DNA of 64,000 nt from Corynebacterium aquatimens (GTDB lineage: Bacteria; Actinomycetota; Actinomycetes; Mycobacteriales; Mycobacteriaceae). The notes beneath the pieces are model-generated. The model searched no databases. It had not been told where the DNA came from and was given only the letters and a program-made list of their open reading frames with translations. Shown here one piece after another: positions 47,590 to 56,540 of this stretch. The position numbers and the translations under genes were made by a program. Each line of letters begins with the position of its first letter. Position 1 is the stretch's first letter. Location of the stretch: the NCBI RefSeq assembly GCF_030408395.1, contig NZ_CP046980.1, forward strand, positions 1,426,001 to 1,490,000, read 5' to 3'.

Positions 47590-48135
47590 ATGCGTCTGCC
47601 ACTTCCCTTTTCCATCGAACAGATCCTTGGCGCCATCCTGGTAATCCTCACCGCGGTGGGGGTTATAGCGGGGGTTGTGGTGGCCGTCGAGAAGCAGAAA
47701 AGCGGCGAGGCTTCGCCGAGCACAAGCGTGACGACGACTCCCGCAACGCCCCAGCCCACAGTCCCGCGCACCCCGCGGCCAAGTGCCGATGAGCCGCAGC
47801 GACGCGACATCCACTTCGCTGGCCTGCTCCGCTGGGACGACTACGAGGTGGTAGACAGCACCCACGTGCGGATTTTCTACCAGGCGGGAAGCCGCGGCTG
47901 CTACGGCGAGTACGCAAACGTGAAGTACAACCGCGACGAGGTGGTCATCGACCTGTACGCGGGCACGCTTCCGAATTCTTTCCAGGCGTGCACGATGGAG
48001 CTGCGGGGATACAGCATGCTCATTACGTTGAGGTCTCCGCTGGGCAACCGCACCATCACCCAAACGCGTGGCGCGAAGCCAAAACCCGGCGAGCACACCC
48101 AACCGGTGGAAACGCCGACCTACGCCACGGAGTAG
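47590..48135 (+). CDS. Membrane-anchored secreted protein of unknown function
   Basis: A 181-residue protein with one N-terminal span (ILGAILVILTAVGVIAGVVVAV, about 12-33), a Thr/Pro-rich linker and an exported domain (RDIHFAGLLRWDDYEVVDSTHVRIFYQAGSRGCYGEYANVKYNRDEVVIDLYAGTLPNSFQACTMELRGY...). Two Cys (RGCYG and QACTM) could form a disulfide. The layout resembles small beta-rich exported proteins of mycolata, but I recognise no named family. ATG 47590 is preferred to a TTG two codons earlier. Confidence 0.72.
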   Translation: MRLPLPFSIEQILGAILVILTAVGVIAGVVVAVEKQKSGEASPSTSVTTTPATPQPTVPRTPRPSADEPQRRDIHFAGLLRWDDYEVVDSTHVRIFYQAGSRGCYGEYANVKYNRDEVVIDLYAGTLPNSFQACTMELRGYSMLITLRSPLGNRTITQTRGAKPKPGEHTQPVETPTYATE

Positions 48136-48165
48136 GCGTCACACGCTGTTAGCCGCTGTGCGGAG

Positions 48166-49494
48166 CTAGAGGAACGCAAAGCCAACAAGCGCCGCGAGGA
48201 TCACGACCGCCCACGGCGGCACCTTCCACATGTGCAGCGCGACGAATGCGGCAGCCGCAACACCAAGCGTCGCCGGCCCCGTGATACCTGCGGTAAACAC
48301 CGGGTTGTACAGCGCCGCGGCAAGGATCCCCACCACCGCGGCGTTCGCGCCCGCTAAAACGGCGCCCGCCTGGGGGTGCGCGCGGAGACGCTCCCAGAAC
48401 GGCAGCACGCCAATCACAAGCAAGGCCGCGGGAAGGAAGATCGCTAGCGTAGCGACGATCGCCCCCCACCACCACGGCACCCCATCCGCAGCCGCACCAA
48501 GGAACGACGCGAAGGTGAACAGCGGCCCCGGAACCGCCTGCGCCGCGCCGTAGCCGGCCAGGAACGTATCGTGATCAACCATCCCGGTGGGCACCGTCGC
48601 CTGCTCCAGCAACGGCAACACGACGTGCCCGCCACCGAACACCAGCGCACCGGAACGGTAGAAGCTATCGAAGATGGTCAAGCTGGTATTGCCCATCGCC
48701 GCCGCAAGCGCCGGCAGACCCGCGAGCAAGATCCCAAAAACGGCCAGCGCTGCGACGCCGATCGAGCGCCCGAGCTTCCCTGCGCCGGCGCCCGCCGGAG
48801 CGTCCGCGGCCCCCGGGCCTGCCTGAGCCTCGGCCTGGCCGTCGCCGCCGCCCGCGTCACCGCCTCCCGCGGCGCGCTCGCGCAGCAGCGCCGCCCCCGC
48901 CACCATTCCAACGGCGATCGCCCCGACTTGAGTCGCAGGATGCGGAACCAGCAGAACAATCAGGAACGCCACCAGCGCGATCCCGGCATGGATTTTCCCG
49001 GTTACGATCGACTTCGACATGCCCAGCACCGCCTGCGCGACAACGGCAACGGCCGCGGCCTTAAGCCCGAGCAGCCAACCAGCGCCCGAGATGTCGCCTA
49101 GGTGCGCCACGCCGAGCGCAAACGCCACGAGAAGAATCACCGACGGCAGCGTAAAACCCAGCCACGCAGCGGCCATGCCGAGATACCCCGCGCGCTTAAA
49201 GCCGATAGCCATTCCCACCTGGCTCGACGCGGGACCAGGCATGAACTGACACAGCGCCACTAGGTCGGCGTACTCCTCGTCGCTGTACCAACGCCGCTTA
49301 TCGACGAACTCATCCCTGAAATACCCCAAGTGCGCCACCGGACCACCGAAGGACGTGCACCCAAGTTTGGTGAAGATGCCGAGCACCTCAAGCGGTGATC
49401 CGGCGCGGTTCGGCGCGCTCGTGCTGTCAGTCGTGACGGTTTTCGAGGAGCCGTTTGTCGAAGAGACGTTTTCTGAAGACATGTAGCGATTCAT
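48166..49494 (-). CDS. chrA: Chromate transporter, long-chain ChrA family
   Basis: A 442-residue CHR-family protein with the two homologous halves fused. The first half begins FTKLGCTSFGGPVAHLGYFRDEFVDKRRWYSDEEYADLVALCQFMPGPASSQVGMAIG (the classical ChrA signature); the second has DSFYRSGALVFGGGHVVLPLLE and FLAGYGAAQAVPGPLFTFASFLGA. It is predicted to export chromate in exchange for sulfate or protons; many genomic homologues have no tested role. An Ala/Gly-rich loop joins the halves (about 210-245). Two ATGs, 49494 and 49482, are possible. Confidence 0.9.
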   Translation of the reverse strand: MNRYMSSENVSSTNGSSKTVTTDSTSAPNRAGSPLEVLGIFTKLGCTSFGGPVAHLGYFRDEFVDKRRWYSDEEYADLVALCQFMPGPASSQVGMAIGFKRAGYLGMAAAWLGFTLPSVILLVAFALGVAHLGDISGAGWLLGLKAAAVAVVAQAVLGMSKSIVTGKIHAGIALVAFLIVLLVPHPATQVGAIAVGMVAGAALLRERAAGGGDAGGGDGQAEAQAGPGAADAPAGAGAGKLGRSIGVAALAVFGILLAGLPALAAAMGNTSLTIFDSFYRSGALVFGGGHVVLPLLEQATVPTGMVDHDTFLAGYGAAQAVPGPLFTFASFLGAAADGVPWWWGAIVATLAIFLPAALLVIGVLPFWERLRAHPQAGAVLAGANAAVVGILAAALYNPVFTAGITGPATLGVAAAAFVALHMWKVPPWAVVILAALVGFAFL

Positions 49495-49635
49495 CCCTGT
49501 TCGTCATCCTTGGGCTTCGTTGCGGCCGAATGTTCTTCCGTGCAGTTTGCCGTGAAGCGTTCCATAAGCACTCTAGGCACGGCGCGCGCTGCATGCTACC
49601 GGGCAACTGGCTCGCCTATCGCACGAGCGCGGTCA

Positions 49636-50799
49636 CTACTCCGTGCCGCAGATGGTGCCTGACCCCACAACGATGTCGCCCTTACCATCGGGGTCCGGCA
49701 GGTACAGCACGGCGGCTTGGCCGCGGGCAACGCCGCGAAGCGGCTCGTCGAGCTCCAGCCGCATCGTGTCCGCATCAATGTCCACGTGCGCGGTGCAGCC
49801 CATGACGCTGCCGTGGGCGCGGATCTGTACGTTCGCCGAAAACGTGTGCGGGCCCGCAGGTGCGGAGGGCGCGGGCTCGCCGCCAGCGGCGGAAACAGGC
49901 GTCGGCGCGTCATCACGGCCGCTGCCGACCATCGCCGGGTGGAGGACTTTGAGGCGGTCGGCGTGGATCGTCGATACGCGAAGTGCGTCACGAGGGCCGA
50001 CGGTGACTGTGCCGGTGGCAGCGTCGATGTCGGTGACGTAGCGCGGCGTGCCGTCGGCGGCGGGAACGCGAATGTCCAGGCCCTTGCGCTGGCCGATCGT
50101 GTACTGGAACGCGCCATCGTGCTCTTTCAAAGCGGTGCCGTCCTGGTCCACGATCATGCCCGGCCGCATCCCAATCGAACGCCCCAAAAACGCCTGGGTG
50201 TTGCCGTCGGGGATGAAGCAGATGTCGTAGGAGTCGGGCTTGGTGGCCGTCGAGAAGCCATGTGCCTTTGCTTCTTCGCGGATCTGGGGCTTCTCCGTGT
50301 CGCCGACGGGGAACAAACAGCGGTCTAGCTCGTCGCGCGTCATGACGCCCAGGACGTAGGACTGGTCCTTGTTGGCGTCGGTGGAGCGGCGGAGGTTGCC
50401 GTCGTCGTCGATAATTGCGTAGTGCCCCGTGGCAATAGCGTCGAAGCCGAGCGCCATCGCGCGCTCCAGCAGGGCCGCGAACTTGATCTTCTCATTGCAG
50501 CGCAGGCAGGGGTTGGGGGTCTCTCCGCGCGCGTAACTGTCAACGAAGTCATCGATGACCTCCGCCTTGAAGCGGTCAGAGAAATCCCACACGTAGAACG
50601 GAATCCCCAGGTGATCGCACACCCGCCGCGCGTCAGCGGAGTCTTCCAGCGAGCAGCAACCGCGCGCAGACTCGCGCGTCTGCTGGGCGTCCTTGCTTAG
50701 CGCAAGGTGCACGCCCACGACGTCGTGTCCGGCGTCCACAAGCCGGGCGGCCGCCACTGAAGAATCGACGCCGCCGCTCATCGCAGCTAAAACTCGCAC
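49636..50799 (-). CDS. mnmA: tRNA-specific 2-thiouridylase MnmA
   Basis: Installs sulfur at U34 of Glu, Gln and Lys tRNAs. At 387 residues it has the PP-loop [13 protein letters not shown] at the N-terminus, catalytic Cys in [12 protein letters not shown] (about 95-106) and DICFIPDG (about 190-197), and the beta-barrel C-terminus. The inserted stretch [20 protein letters not shown] near residue 310 is lineage-specific. Start GTG 50799 ([10 protein letters not shown]) is chosen because homologues begin there; an earlier in-frame start (50835) adds a non-conserved 12 residues. In C. glutamicum it lies near nifS and etf genes; here several secreted-protein genes intervene. The sulfur donor may be the NifS-like enzyme at 54148. 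Confidence 0.94.
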   Translation of the reverse strand: MRVLAAMSGGVDSSVAAARLVDAGHDVVGVHLALSKDAQQTRESARGCCSLEDSADARRVCDHLGIPFYVWDFSDRFKAEVIDDFVDSYARGETPNPCLRCNEKIKFAALLERAMALGFDAIATGHYAIIDDDGNLRRSTDANKDQSYVLGVMTRDELDRCLFPVGDTEKPQIREEAKAHGFSTATKPDSYDICFIPDGNTQAFLGRSIGMRPGMIVDQDGTALKEHDGAFQYTIGQRKGLDIRVPAADGTPRYVTDIDAATGTVTVGPRDALRVSTIHADRLKVLHPAMVGSGRDDAPTPVSAAGGEPAPSAPAGPHTFSANVQIRAHGSVMGCTAHVDIDADTMRLELDEPLRGVARGQAAVLYLPDPDGKGDIVVGSGTICGTE

Positions 50800-50990
50800 G
50801 GCCACGCAGTGTACGCCCAGCCGCTGGAACGACAAAGCTGAGATGCAAACGGGAGCCTAAACGAGCTCACGGCTACTGGGCGACTGCGATAACATAAAAG
50901 AGTTCTGGAAATTATCTGCAGCGGAGCTGTCACTGTCACCCAAGCGGCTTGTCTTCTAGCCCCCGCAGAACCGCACCATCAAGGAGAATA

Positions 50991-51980
50991 ATGCGTACCT
51001 CTCGTATCCTCGCAGGAGCTCTCGCTCTATCTATGACCGCGTCTGTCGCTGCCGTGCCAATCGGTCACGCGGCTCAAGTCGCTCCGCCTGACGCTAAGGG
51101 TCGATGCGAAATCACCCTGAACTTCGTCGAAAGTAACTTTGAAGCCGAGTACGAAGAGTTCTTTCGCAAAGAGATCGAGGACCTCAGCGACCAGGCGTAT
51201 CTCAATGGTTTCGAAGCGGTAATCAAAGGATCGAAGGACATAGCCAACCGCTACGCGCAGGAAAAGGATTTCACGACCTACGTCCGCGAAGCCGGCAAGA
51301 CGAAAATTTACATCCCTTGGCCGAATCTCAACCCCATCGACAAAGCAAAGAAGGAGTTGGACGAGAGCTACGTGCGCTCTCTCCAAGGACTAGGCATGAG
51401 CACAGCACGGGCAGAGTTCTTGCTCGATACCGTGACAGACTCTTATATCGATAAGGAACGCCGACTCAACAACATCAAGAAGCCGGAAGAACCGCGAGTC
51501 GTATACCAGAGCACAGATCCGAACCCCTCATACGATCAGCCAGATGTGTCGGAATCGCTGTCGGGACTGTTTCAGGTGATCCTGGGCCTTTTCAATTTCT
51601 CACCCGAGGAGTCGAAGAAGTTCTCAGACGCTTATTCTGCGACGCTGCACAGCACCGCAAGCGGTAAGAAGTTCCTTAACACAGTCAACGCTTACGCCGC
51701 TGCTACGAACGAAGCGCAGAAAGCGTGCGACAAGGGCACTGGTTCGGATTTTGTGAAGTTCCCTACTTCGTGGCCGTCTACGACGACCCCCGACAAGACA
51801 GCTTCTAACACCGGCAACACTGGTAACACCGGCAATACCGGCAACAGCTCGTTCGTCGACGAGAACGGCAAGCTCACCACGGGCGCAATCGTGGGCATCG
51901 TGGTCGGTGTGCTCCTTGCCGTCGTTGGCATCGGTGCTGTTCTGCTCCCTCAGCTCGGACAGTTCATGCCTCGCCGGTAG
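50991..51980 (+). CDS. Secreted protein with C-terminal membrane anchor
   Basis: A 329-residue surface protein of unknown function. A signal peptide (SRILAGALALSMTASVAAVPIGHAA) likely ends near residue 25-27. A helical, charged domain follows (residues 40-235), with a short repeat NTGNTGNTGNTGN (about 277-290) acting as spacer, then a C-terminal span (AIVGIVVGVLLAVVGIGAVLLPQL) with RR at the end, the layout of stop-transfer-anchored corynebacterial envelope proteins. No LPxTG is present. AAGGAG lies directly before ATG 50991; the upstream in-frame start (50949) lacks one. Confidence 0.82.
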   Translation: MRTSRILAGALALSMTASVAAVPIGHAAQVAPPDAKGRCEITLNFVESNFEAEYEEFFRKEIEDLSDQAYLNGFEAVIKGSKDIANRYAQEKDFTTYVREAGKTKIYIPWPNLNPIDKAKKELDESYVRSLQGLGMSTARAEFLLDTVTDSYIDKERRLNNIKKPEEPRVVYQSTDPNPSYDQPDVSESLSGLFQVILGLFNFSPEESKKFSDAYSATLHSTASGKKFLNTVNAYAAATNEAQKACDKGTGSDFVKFPTSWPSTTTPDKTASNTGNTGNTGNTGNSSFVDENGKLTTGAIVGIVVGVLLAVVGIGAVLLPQLGQFMPRR

Positions 51981-52022
51981 TGCGAAAACCTAATCCCTAA
52001 GGGGACTTCCTAGAGCAGCATT

Positions 52023-52871
52023 GTGACGCGAAAGCAGCGCGCCGAGGAGGCGCAAACCTACGAGATCGACACTGGCACCGCGGAGATCGTCCACGAGCAC
52101 GACGGCTCGCTGTTGCTCACGGTCAACGGCGTGCCTAGCTCCCACATAGTGCCCGACGAGCCGGAGCGTTTAGAGTTCGAGTACATGCGCTGGATCGTCG
52201 CGGCCGCGGAAGCATTCTGGGGCGGCGAGCGCGAGAAAGCCAGCGTCACGCATCTGGGCGGTGGCGGGTGCTCGCTGGCGCGTTACTTCGCACACGCGTG
52301 GCGCGGCTCCCGCAACACGGTCGTGGAGCTCGACGGCCGGCTCGCGGAGCTTGCGCGCGCGCACTTCGACATCCCCCGGGCGCCCGCGGTGAAGATTCGC
52401 GTCGGCGACGCCCGCGCGGTCACCGACACCTTCCACGCCGCGAGCCGCGACATCATCATCCGCGACGTTTTCGCGGGCTCCACTACGCCACGCAGCTTAT
52501 CGACGGTCGATTTCTACACCCAGTGCTTTTCAGCCCTGCGCCCCGGCGGGCTGTACCTGGCTAATTGCGGGGCGCATTCGGATTTGAAGGAAGCTCGGGA
52601 AGAACTAGCCGGGATGCTCGAGGTGTTTCCTTCTGTTGCCGCGATTGCCGATCCGCCGATGCTCAAAGGGCGGCGCTACGGCAACATCGTGCTAATCGGC
52701 GCCGACCACCCGCTTGATCCAACGCCGGAACTCACCCGTGCTTTGCTGGGCGGCGCGGTTCCCGCACACGTCAAAGGCAAGGACTGGGCTGCCTCCCTCG
52801 CCCACGGCAGCGCCGCCCGCCACTGCCGCAACGCTCCGCCCCTGCTCATTCCTGAAGCTTCTGACACTTGA
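52023..52871 (+). CDS. Spermidine-synthase-like SAM-binding protein
   Basis: A 282-residue Rossmann-fold protein of the spermidine synthase superfamily: LLTVNGVPSSHIV, VTHLGGGGCSLARYFAHAWRGSRNTVVELDGRLAELAR (cofactor loop and acidic ribose contact), IRVGDARAV, DIIIRDVFAGSTTPRSLSTVDFYTQCFSALRPGGLYLANC. Many actinobacterial members lack polyamine synthesis activity, so the substrate is unassigned. The start is GTG 52023, with AAGGGGAC upstream. It converges on the GH25 gene across a terminator. Confidence 0.85.
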   Translation: MTRKQRAEEAQTYEIDTGTAEIVHEHDGSLLLTVNGVPSSHIVPDEPERLEFEYMRWIVAAAEAFWGGEREKASVTHLGGGGCSLARYFAHAWRGSRNTVVELDGRLAELARAHFDIPRAPAVKIRVGDARAVTDTFHAASRDIIIRDVFAGSTTPRSLSTVDFYTQCFSALRPGGLYLANCGAHSDLKEAREELAGMLEVFPSVAAIADPPMLKGRRYGNIVLIGADHPLDPTPELTRALLGGAVPAHVKGKDWAASLAHGSAARHCRNAPPLLIPEASDT

Positions 52872-52899
52872 GCCTCGGCGACCGGCCTTTGGCAACACA

Positions 52900-52926
52900 A
52901 AACCGCAGGTACAAAGCCTGCGGTTT
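52900..52926. terminator. Bidirectional intrinsic terminator
   Basis: AAACCGCAGG and CCTGCGGTTT form a perfect 10-bp stem over a 7-nt loop, with A- and T-runs at the base. It lies between the methyltransferase-like gene and the convergent GH25 gene. Confidence 0.85.
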
Positions 52927-53007
52927 GTGGATCAATGCGTCGTCGTGTCAGCGTCTTCAGGATCGTCCCTGGGAAGTAGCTGCGGGGCTGGTGAGCCCCG
53001 GGCGGGG

Positions 53008-54081
53008 CTATTCGCTGGAGCCCTCGCCGTCCTTGGTGGAGTTGTGCAGCAGGATCAGTAGGTCACCGACGGAGTACTTGCCGATGAGCATGTTGTTCAG
53101 GTCGTCGATAGGCAACTTGCCCGAAGCGAGCAGCTTGGTCACGTCCTCGGCGATGTTGGCGGCATCGTAGTCGCTGAAGCCGAATGCCTTGGCCAGTTCG
53201 GCGACCTGCGGGGCGCTGAGAACGCCGGTGGCCAGGCCCAGGATTGCGCCGACGAGGGCGGTGTTGTCCTTCTCCAGAACCGCGAGGCCTTCCTCGATGG
53301 CACTGTTCGGTGCGGTCTGCGTCCGTAGCTGGGCGAACTGGCCGCCGGCGGCTTCGTTGTTGCCCGCCGCGAAGGCCTTGAGTTGGTTCTTGTCGCCGTT
53401 GAACAGGTTCATGTCAACGATCGTCGGCACGCCAGCGACGCGGCCGGAGCCGGAGCGCTGCCAGATGTCAACACGGTCCCAGCCACCGACCGGAGCGGGC
53501 GGCGAGGTCTGGTACGCGGCGAGCCACAGCGGGAACTCGGCGAACTCGGTGGTGTTGGCCATCTTGCCGATCCAGAAGTACTTATACGTGTACAGAATCG
53601 GCGTGCGACCGGTGAGCTTCTTCAGCTCGTCCATGAAGTCGCGCGTCCACTGCTGAAGCTGCGCGGCGCTTAGGCCCTCGTCGACTTCCAAGTCAAGCAC
53701 GGGCGGCAGCGTGTTGGCCGGGCCGGACTTGATCACGTTGGCGAAGTGGCGGGCCTGCGCACGCGCGTCAATGCCGGGGCGCGCGAAGTGGTACGCGCCG
53801 ACCTCAAGGCCGTTGGCGCGTGCGCTTTCGACGTCTTGGGCGTAGCTAGGGTTCACAAACCCGGTGCTCTCCGTGGCTTTCACGATGGCAAAGCCCTGGG
53901 TGGCAGACACTGTCTTCCAGTCAATTGCCACTCCACCAGGGTGGTTGTGGTTGGACACATCGATGCCCTCGACCGTGTTGGCGTAATCATTGGAAAACGC
54001 GCGCGGCACGAGCACAGCGAAGCTCATCACCACAATGGCAATGAGCGTGACGATGGCAGCAGGACGCAAGGTACGAGTCAT
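53008..54081 (-). CDS. GH25 family lysozyme (muramidase), exported
   Basis: A 357-residue N,O-muramidase-like protein. A signal/anchor segment (IVTLIAIVVMSFAVLVPRAF) precedes the GH25 barrel (about 45-250), with the catalytic DxD-type EGIDVSNHNHPGGVAIDW, AYHFARP and PPVLDLEVDEGLS (Asp/Glu pair), and WQRSGSGRVAGV...DMNLFNG near the end of the barrel. The ~100-residue C-terminal part (LAVLEKDNTALVGAILGLATGVLSAPQVAELAKAFG...) is helical and unassigned. It is likely a cell-wall hydrolase involved in growth or remodelling. I start at MTRTLRPAA (54081). Confidence 0.9.
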   Translation of the reverse strand: MTRTLRPAAIVTLIAIVVMSFAVLVPRAFSNDYANTVEGIDVSNHNHPGGVAIDWKTVSATQGFAIVKATESTGFVNPSYAQDVESARANGLEVGAYHFARPGIDARAQARHFANVIKSGPANTLPPVLDLEVDEGLSAAQLQQWTRDFMDELKKLTGRTPILYTYKYFWIGKMANTTEFAEFPLWLAAYQTSPPAPVGGWDRVDIWQRSGSGRVAGVPTIVDMNLFNGDKNQLKAFAAGNNEAAGGQFAQLRTQTAPNSAIEEGLAVLEKDNTALVGAILGLATGVLSAPQVAELAKAFGFSDYDAANIAEDVTKLLASGKLPIDDLNNMLIGKYSVGDLLILLHNSTKDGEGSSE

Positions 54082-54147
54082 GCCTGGGACGATAGGCCAC
54101 TTTCGTAACATTTATCCCACGCGACACGCGCGTTAAAGCTGACAACT

Positions 54148-55497
54148 TTAGAATTTTGCCGCCACACGCGCACGTTCTATCACATCAGGAAGAACAGAAC
54201 ACAGCTTATCGACGGCCTCCTCCCCCGTATCCCGACCCATCGTGAATCGCAGAGCCCCCAGCGCATTGGCCTCGTCGGCGCCCATCGCTTCGAGAACGTG
54301 GCTGAGCCTGTTGACCCCGCTGTTGCACGCCGAACCCGTCGATGCTTCGATCCCGTGGGAGTCCAACAACATGATCATTGCGTCGCCGTTGGCGCCGGGG
54401 AATTGGAAGTGCGCGTGCCCCGGCAAAACGGCCGGCGCGGCCCCCGCCAACCCATCCCTCGCCGCGGCGGGCGTCGCCGCGGCGGTGGGCGTGGCCCCCG
54501 CCCCCGCCAACCCATCCCTCGCCGCGGCGGGCGTCGCCGCGGCGGCGGGCGTGGCCCCCGCCAACTCTTGCGTCGCAGCGGTGGGCTCCGCCCCCGCTGC
54601 CTCCGCCCCCGCTGCCGTGACGATGCAGTCGGGAATTGCTGTGCGGAGGTGGTGGACGAGGCGGTTTTTGAGCGTCGATAAGCGATGTGCTTCGGCCTCC
54701 ATTTCTGCGACCGCTTCTTTCAACGCTGCAGCTGTCGCGGCTGCGCTGGCGACGTCGACCGTGCCGGAGCGAAGCCCGCGCTCTTGCCCGCCGCCGTGAA
54801 TGATCGCGGTCGGGGCCGGACTGCGCTTCGCCAGCAAAATGCCCACGCCTTTGGGCCCGCCGAACTTGTGCGCGCTGGCGGCCAAGGTTGTGGCCCCGAG
54901 CGCGCGGAAGTCGACGGGCAGGTGGCCCACTACCTGCACGGCGTCGATGTGCGTTGGAGTTCCCGCCGCCGCGGCGAGCTCCACGAAACGTTCAACCGGT
55001 TGGATCGCTCCCGTTTCATTGTTGGCCCACATCATCGTGGCCACGGCGGCGGGTGTGCTCAGCACATCGGCATCCAGCTCGATGAAGCCGGTCGGCGACG
55101 GCTGGAGGTAGTCGACCTCCGCGCCGCTCGCGGCCAAGGCCTTGACGGTCTCCAGGACAGCTGGGTGCTCGATCGACGTGGAAACCACCCGGCCGGCTGC
55201 GGGATCTGCTGCAGGATTTGCTGCGGGGCCTGCGCCGGGCGTGAGACTCGCGCGATACAGGCCGGCGACGGCGATGTTGTCGGCCTCCGTGCCGGAGCCG
55301 GTGAAGATCACCTCGACGGGATCGGCGCCGAGCAGCTCGGCGATCGTTTCCCGCGCCTGGGCGAGCGCCGCGTTAGCCTTCCGTCCCGAACCGTACTGGC
55401 CGGCCGGGTTCAGAAGGTGCGCGTGCTCTACCCATGCGTCCACGGCCACCTGCCGGATCGGGCTGGTGGCGGCATGATCAAAGAAGTATCCCAGCAT
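54148..55497 (-). CDS. nifS: Cysteine desulfurase (NifS/IscS-like) with repeat insertion
   Basis: PLP enzyme taking sulfur from cysteine for iron-sulfur clusters or tRNA thiolation. The core shows FDHAATSP (1-10), FTGSGTEADN, MWANNETGAIQPV, SAHKFGGPKGVGIL (PLP Lys about 206) and GSACNSGVNRLSHVL (persulfide Cys, about 400). At 449 residues it is about 70 longer than usual: an Ala/Thr/Pro/Gly-rich insertion (about 305-360) with a tandem 20-residue repeat lies between PDCIVTAA and LPGHAHFQFPGANG, a surface loop in relatives. It follows etfA by 65 nt in the etfB-etfA-nifS order known from C. glutamicum. Confidence 0.93.
   Translation of the reverse strand: MLGYFFDHAATSPIRQVAVDAWVEHAHLLNPAGQYGSGRKANAALAQARETIAELLGADPVEVIFTGSGTEADNIAVAGLYRASLTPGAGPAANPAADPAAGRVVSTSIEHPAVLETVKALAASGAEVDYLQPSPTGFIELDADVLSTPAAVATMMWANNETGAIQPVERFVELAAAAGTPTHIDAVQVVGHLPVDFRALGATTLAASAHKFGGPKGVGILLAKRSPAPTAIIHGGGQERGLRSGTVDVASAAATAAALKEAVAEMEAEAHRLSTLKNRLVHHLRTAIPDCIVTAAGAEAAGAEPTAATQELAGATPAAAATPAAARDGLAGAGATPTAAATPAAARDGLAGAAPAVLPGHAHFQFPGANGDAMIMLLDSHGIEASTGSACNSGVNRLSHVLEAMGADEANALGALRFTMGRDTGEEAVDKLCSVLPDVIERARVAAKF
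54441..54560 (-). repeat. 60-bp tandem repeat in nifS
   Basis: Units starting at 54441 and 54501 (CCCCCGCCAACCCATCCCTC...) have period 60 bp and are identical except for one or two bases, with a partial third copy after 54555. They encode 20-residue repeats AAATPAAARDGLAGA... in frame. Extremely GC-rich. Confidence 0.85.
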
Positions 55498-55562
55498 AAA
55501 GGCTCACTTCGGCGGGCGGCGCTGTGCGGGCGCGGGGCGGCGCGGGCGGGGCGCGGGCGGGG

Positions 55563-56528
55563 CTAGCCCTTGCGCGCCTGCAGCTGGCTGATCAGTTCGG
55601 GAACGATGTCCTCGACGTCGCCGACGGCGGCGATGTCGGCGATGTCGAAGATCGGTTCGTCGCCGTCCTGGTTGACAGCGACGATGGTGCCGGAGGTTTG
55701 CATCCCAGAGGTGTGCTGGATCGCACCGGAAATTCCCAGGGCAATGTACAGATCCGGGGAAACAGTCGCGCCGGTCTGGCCGACTTGGGTTTCGGGGGCG
55801 GCCCAACCGTCGTAGACGATGTCGCGGGTGGAGCCGACGGCGGCGCCGAGTTCGTCGGCAAGTCCTTCGACGTAATCGCGGTAGCCTTCAGCGGAACCGA
55901 CGCCGCGGCCACCGGAGACGACGACGCTCGCGGACGCGAGGTCCGGCCGGTCAGCGGGAGTTTTCGGCGTAAACCCGGTGACGGTGACGTCGCGGGCAGA
56001 CGCCCCCGGCAGAGGCATCGGCGCCAGTTGCGCATCGGCTGGCTGAGGCTCCGCCTTCACCGCGCCAGGCCGCACGGTATAGATCGGGCACGGCCCGCCC
56101 GCGACCGCGGTCGTGGTGTAGGACCCGCCGAAGATCTGGTGCGCTGCGGAGCGGTCGGCATTGATGGCCGACACGTTGGCCAGCACACCGGAACCCAGGC
56201 GCGCGCCTAAGCGTCCGGCGATTTCATTGCCGGTGGTGGTCGCGGCCACGACGATCGGCGCGGGGTTCGCGCTGCCCAAAGCATGGAGGGCGTCAACCTC
56301 CGGCGTGATCACGCGCGCGGAGTAATCCTCGGCGGAAGCATCAATGACCTGCGCCGCACCGAGTGCCCCAAGCTCCTGGGCTAACGACGACGCCTCACCC
56401 GGCGCCCCCACCACCACCGCGCTGACTACGCCCAAAGGGCGCGCGGCGGTGATGAGTTCGGCGGTGACGGGGCTCAAGCCGGAACCGCTACCCGCGGCGC
56501 GCTCTACCAATACATATACGTGTGACAC
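55563..56528 (-). CDS. etfA: Electron transfer flavoprotein alpha subunit
   Basis: FAD-binding subunit of ETF, carrying electrons from acyl-CoA or other dehydrogenases. The 321 residues show the N-terminal domain and C-terminal FAD domain with SGGRGVGSAEGY (about 205), DGWAAPETQVGQTGATVSPDLYIALGISGAIQHTSGMQTSGTIVAVNQDGDEPIFDIADI (about 240-300), the ETF-alpha signature. It starts 12 nt downstream of etfB in one unit. Confidence 0.95.
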   Translation of the reverse strand: MSHVYVLVERAAGSGSGLSPVTAELITAARPLGVVSAVVVGAPGEASSLAQELGALGAAQVIDASAEDYSARVITPEVDALHALGSANPAPIVVAATTTGNEIAGRLGARLGSGVLANVSAINADRSAAHQIFGGSYTTTAVAGGPCPIYTVRPGAVKAEPQPADAQLAPMPLPGASARDVTVTGFTPKTPADRPDLASASVVVSGGRGVGSAEGYRDYVEGLADELGAAVGSTRDIVYDGWAAPETQVGQTGATVSPDLYIALGISGAIQHTSGMQTSGTIVAVNQDGDEPIFDIADIAAVGDVEDIVPELISQLQARKG

Positions 56529-56540
56529 GTCAGTGGCTCC

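Noticed and set aside
49495..49635. Small gene between chrA and mnmA
   Set aside because: A plus-strand frame exists but has no ribosome site or similarity and overlaps both neighbours; the gap appears to hold only 5' untranslated sequence of chrA.
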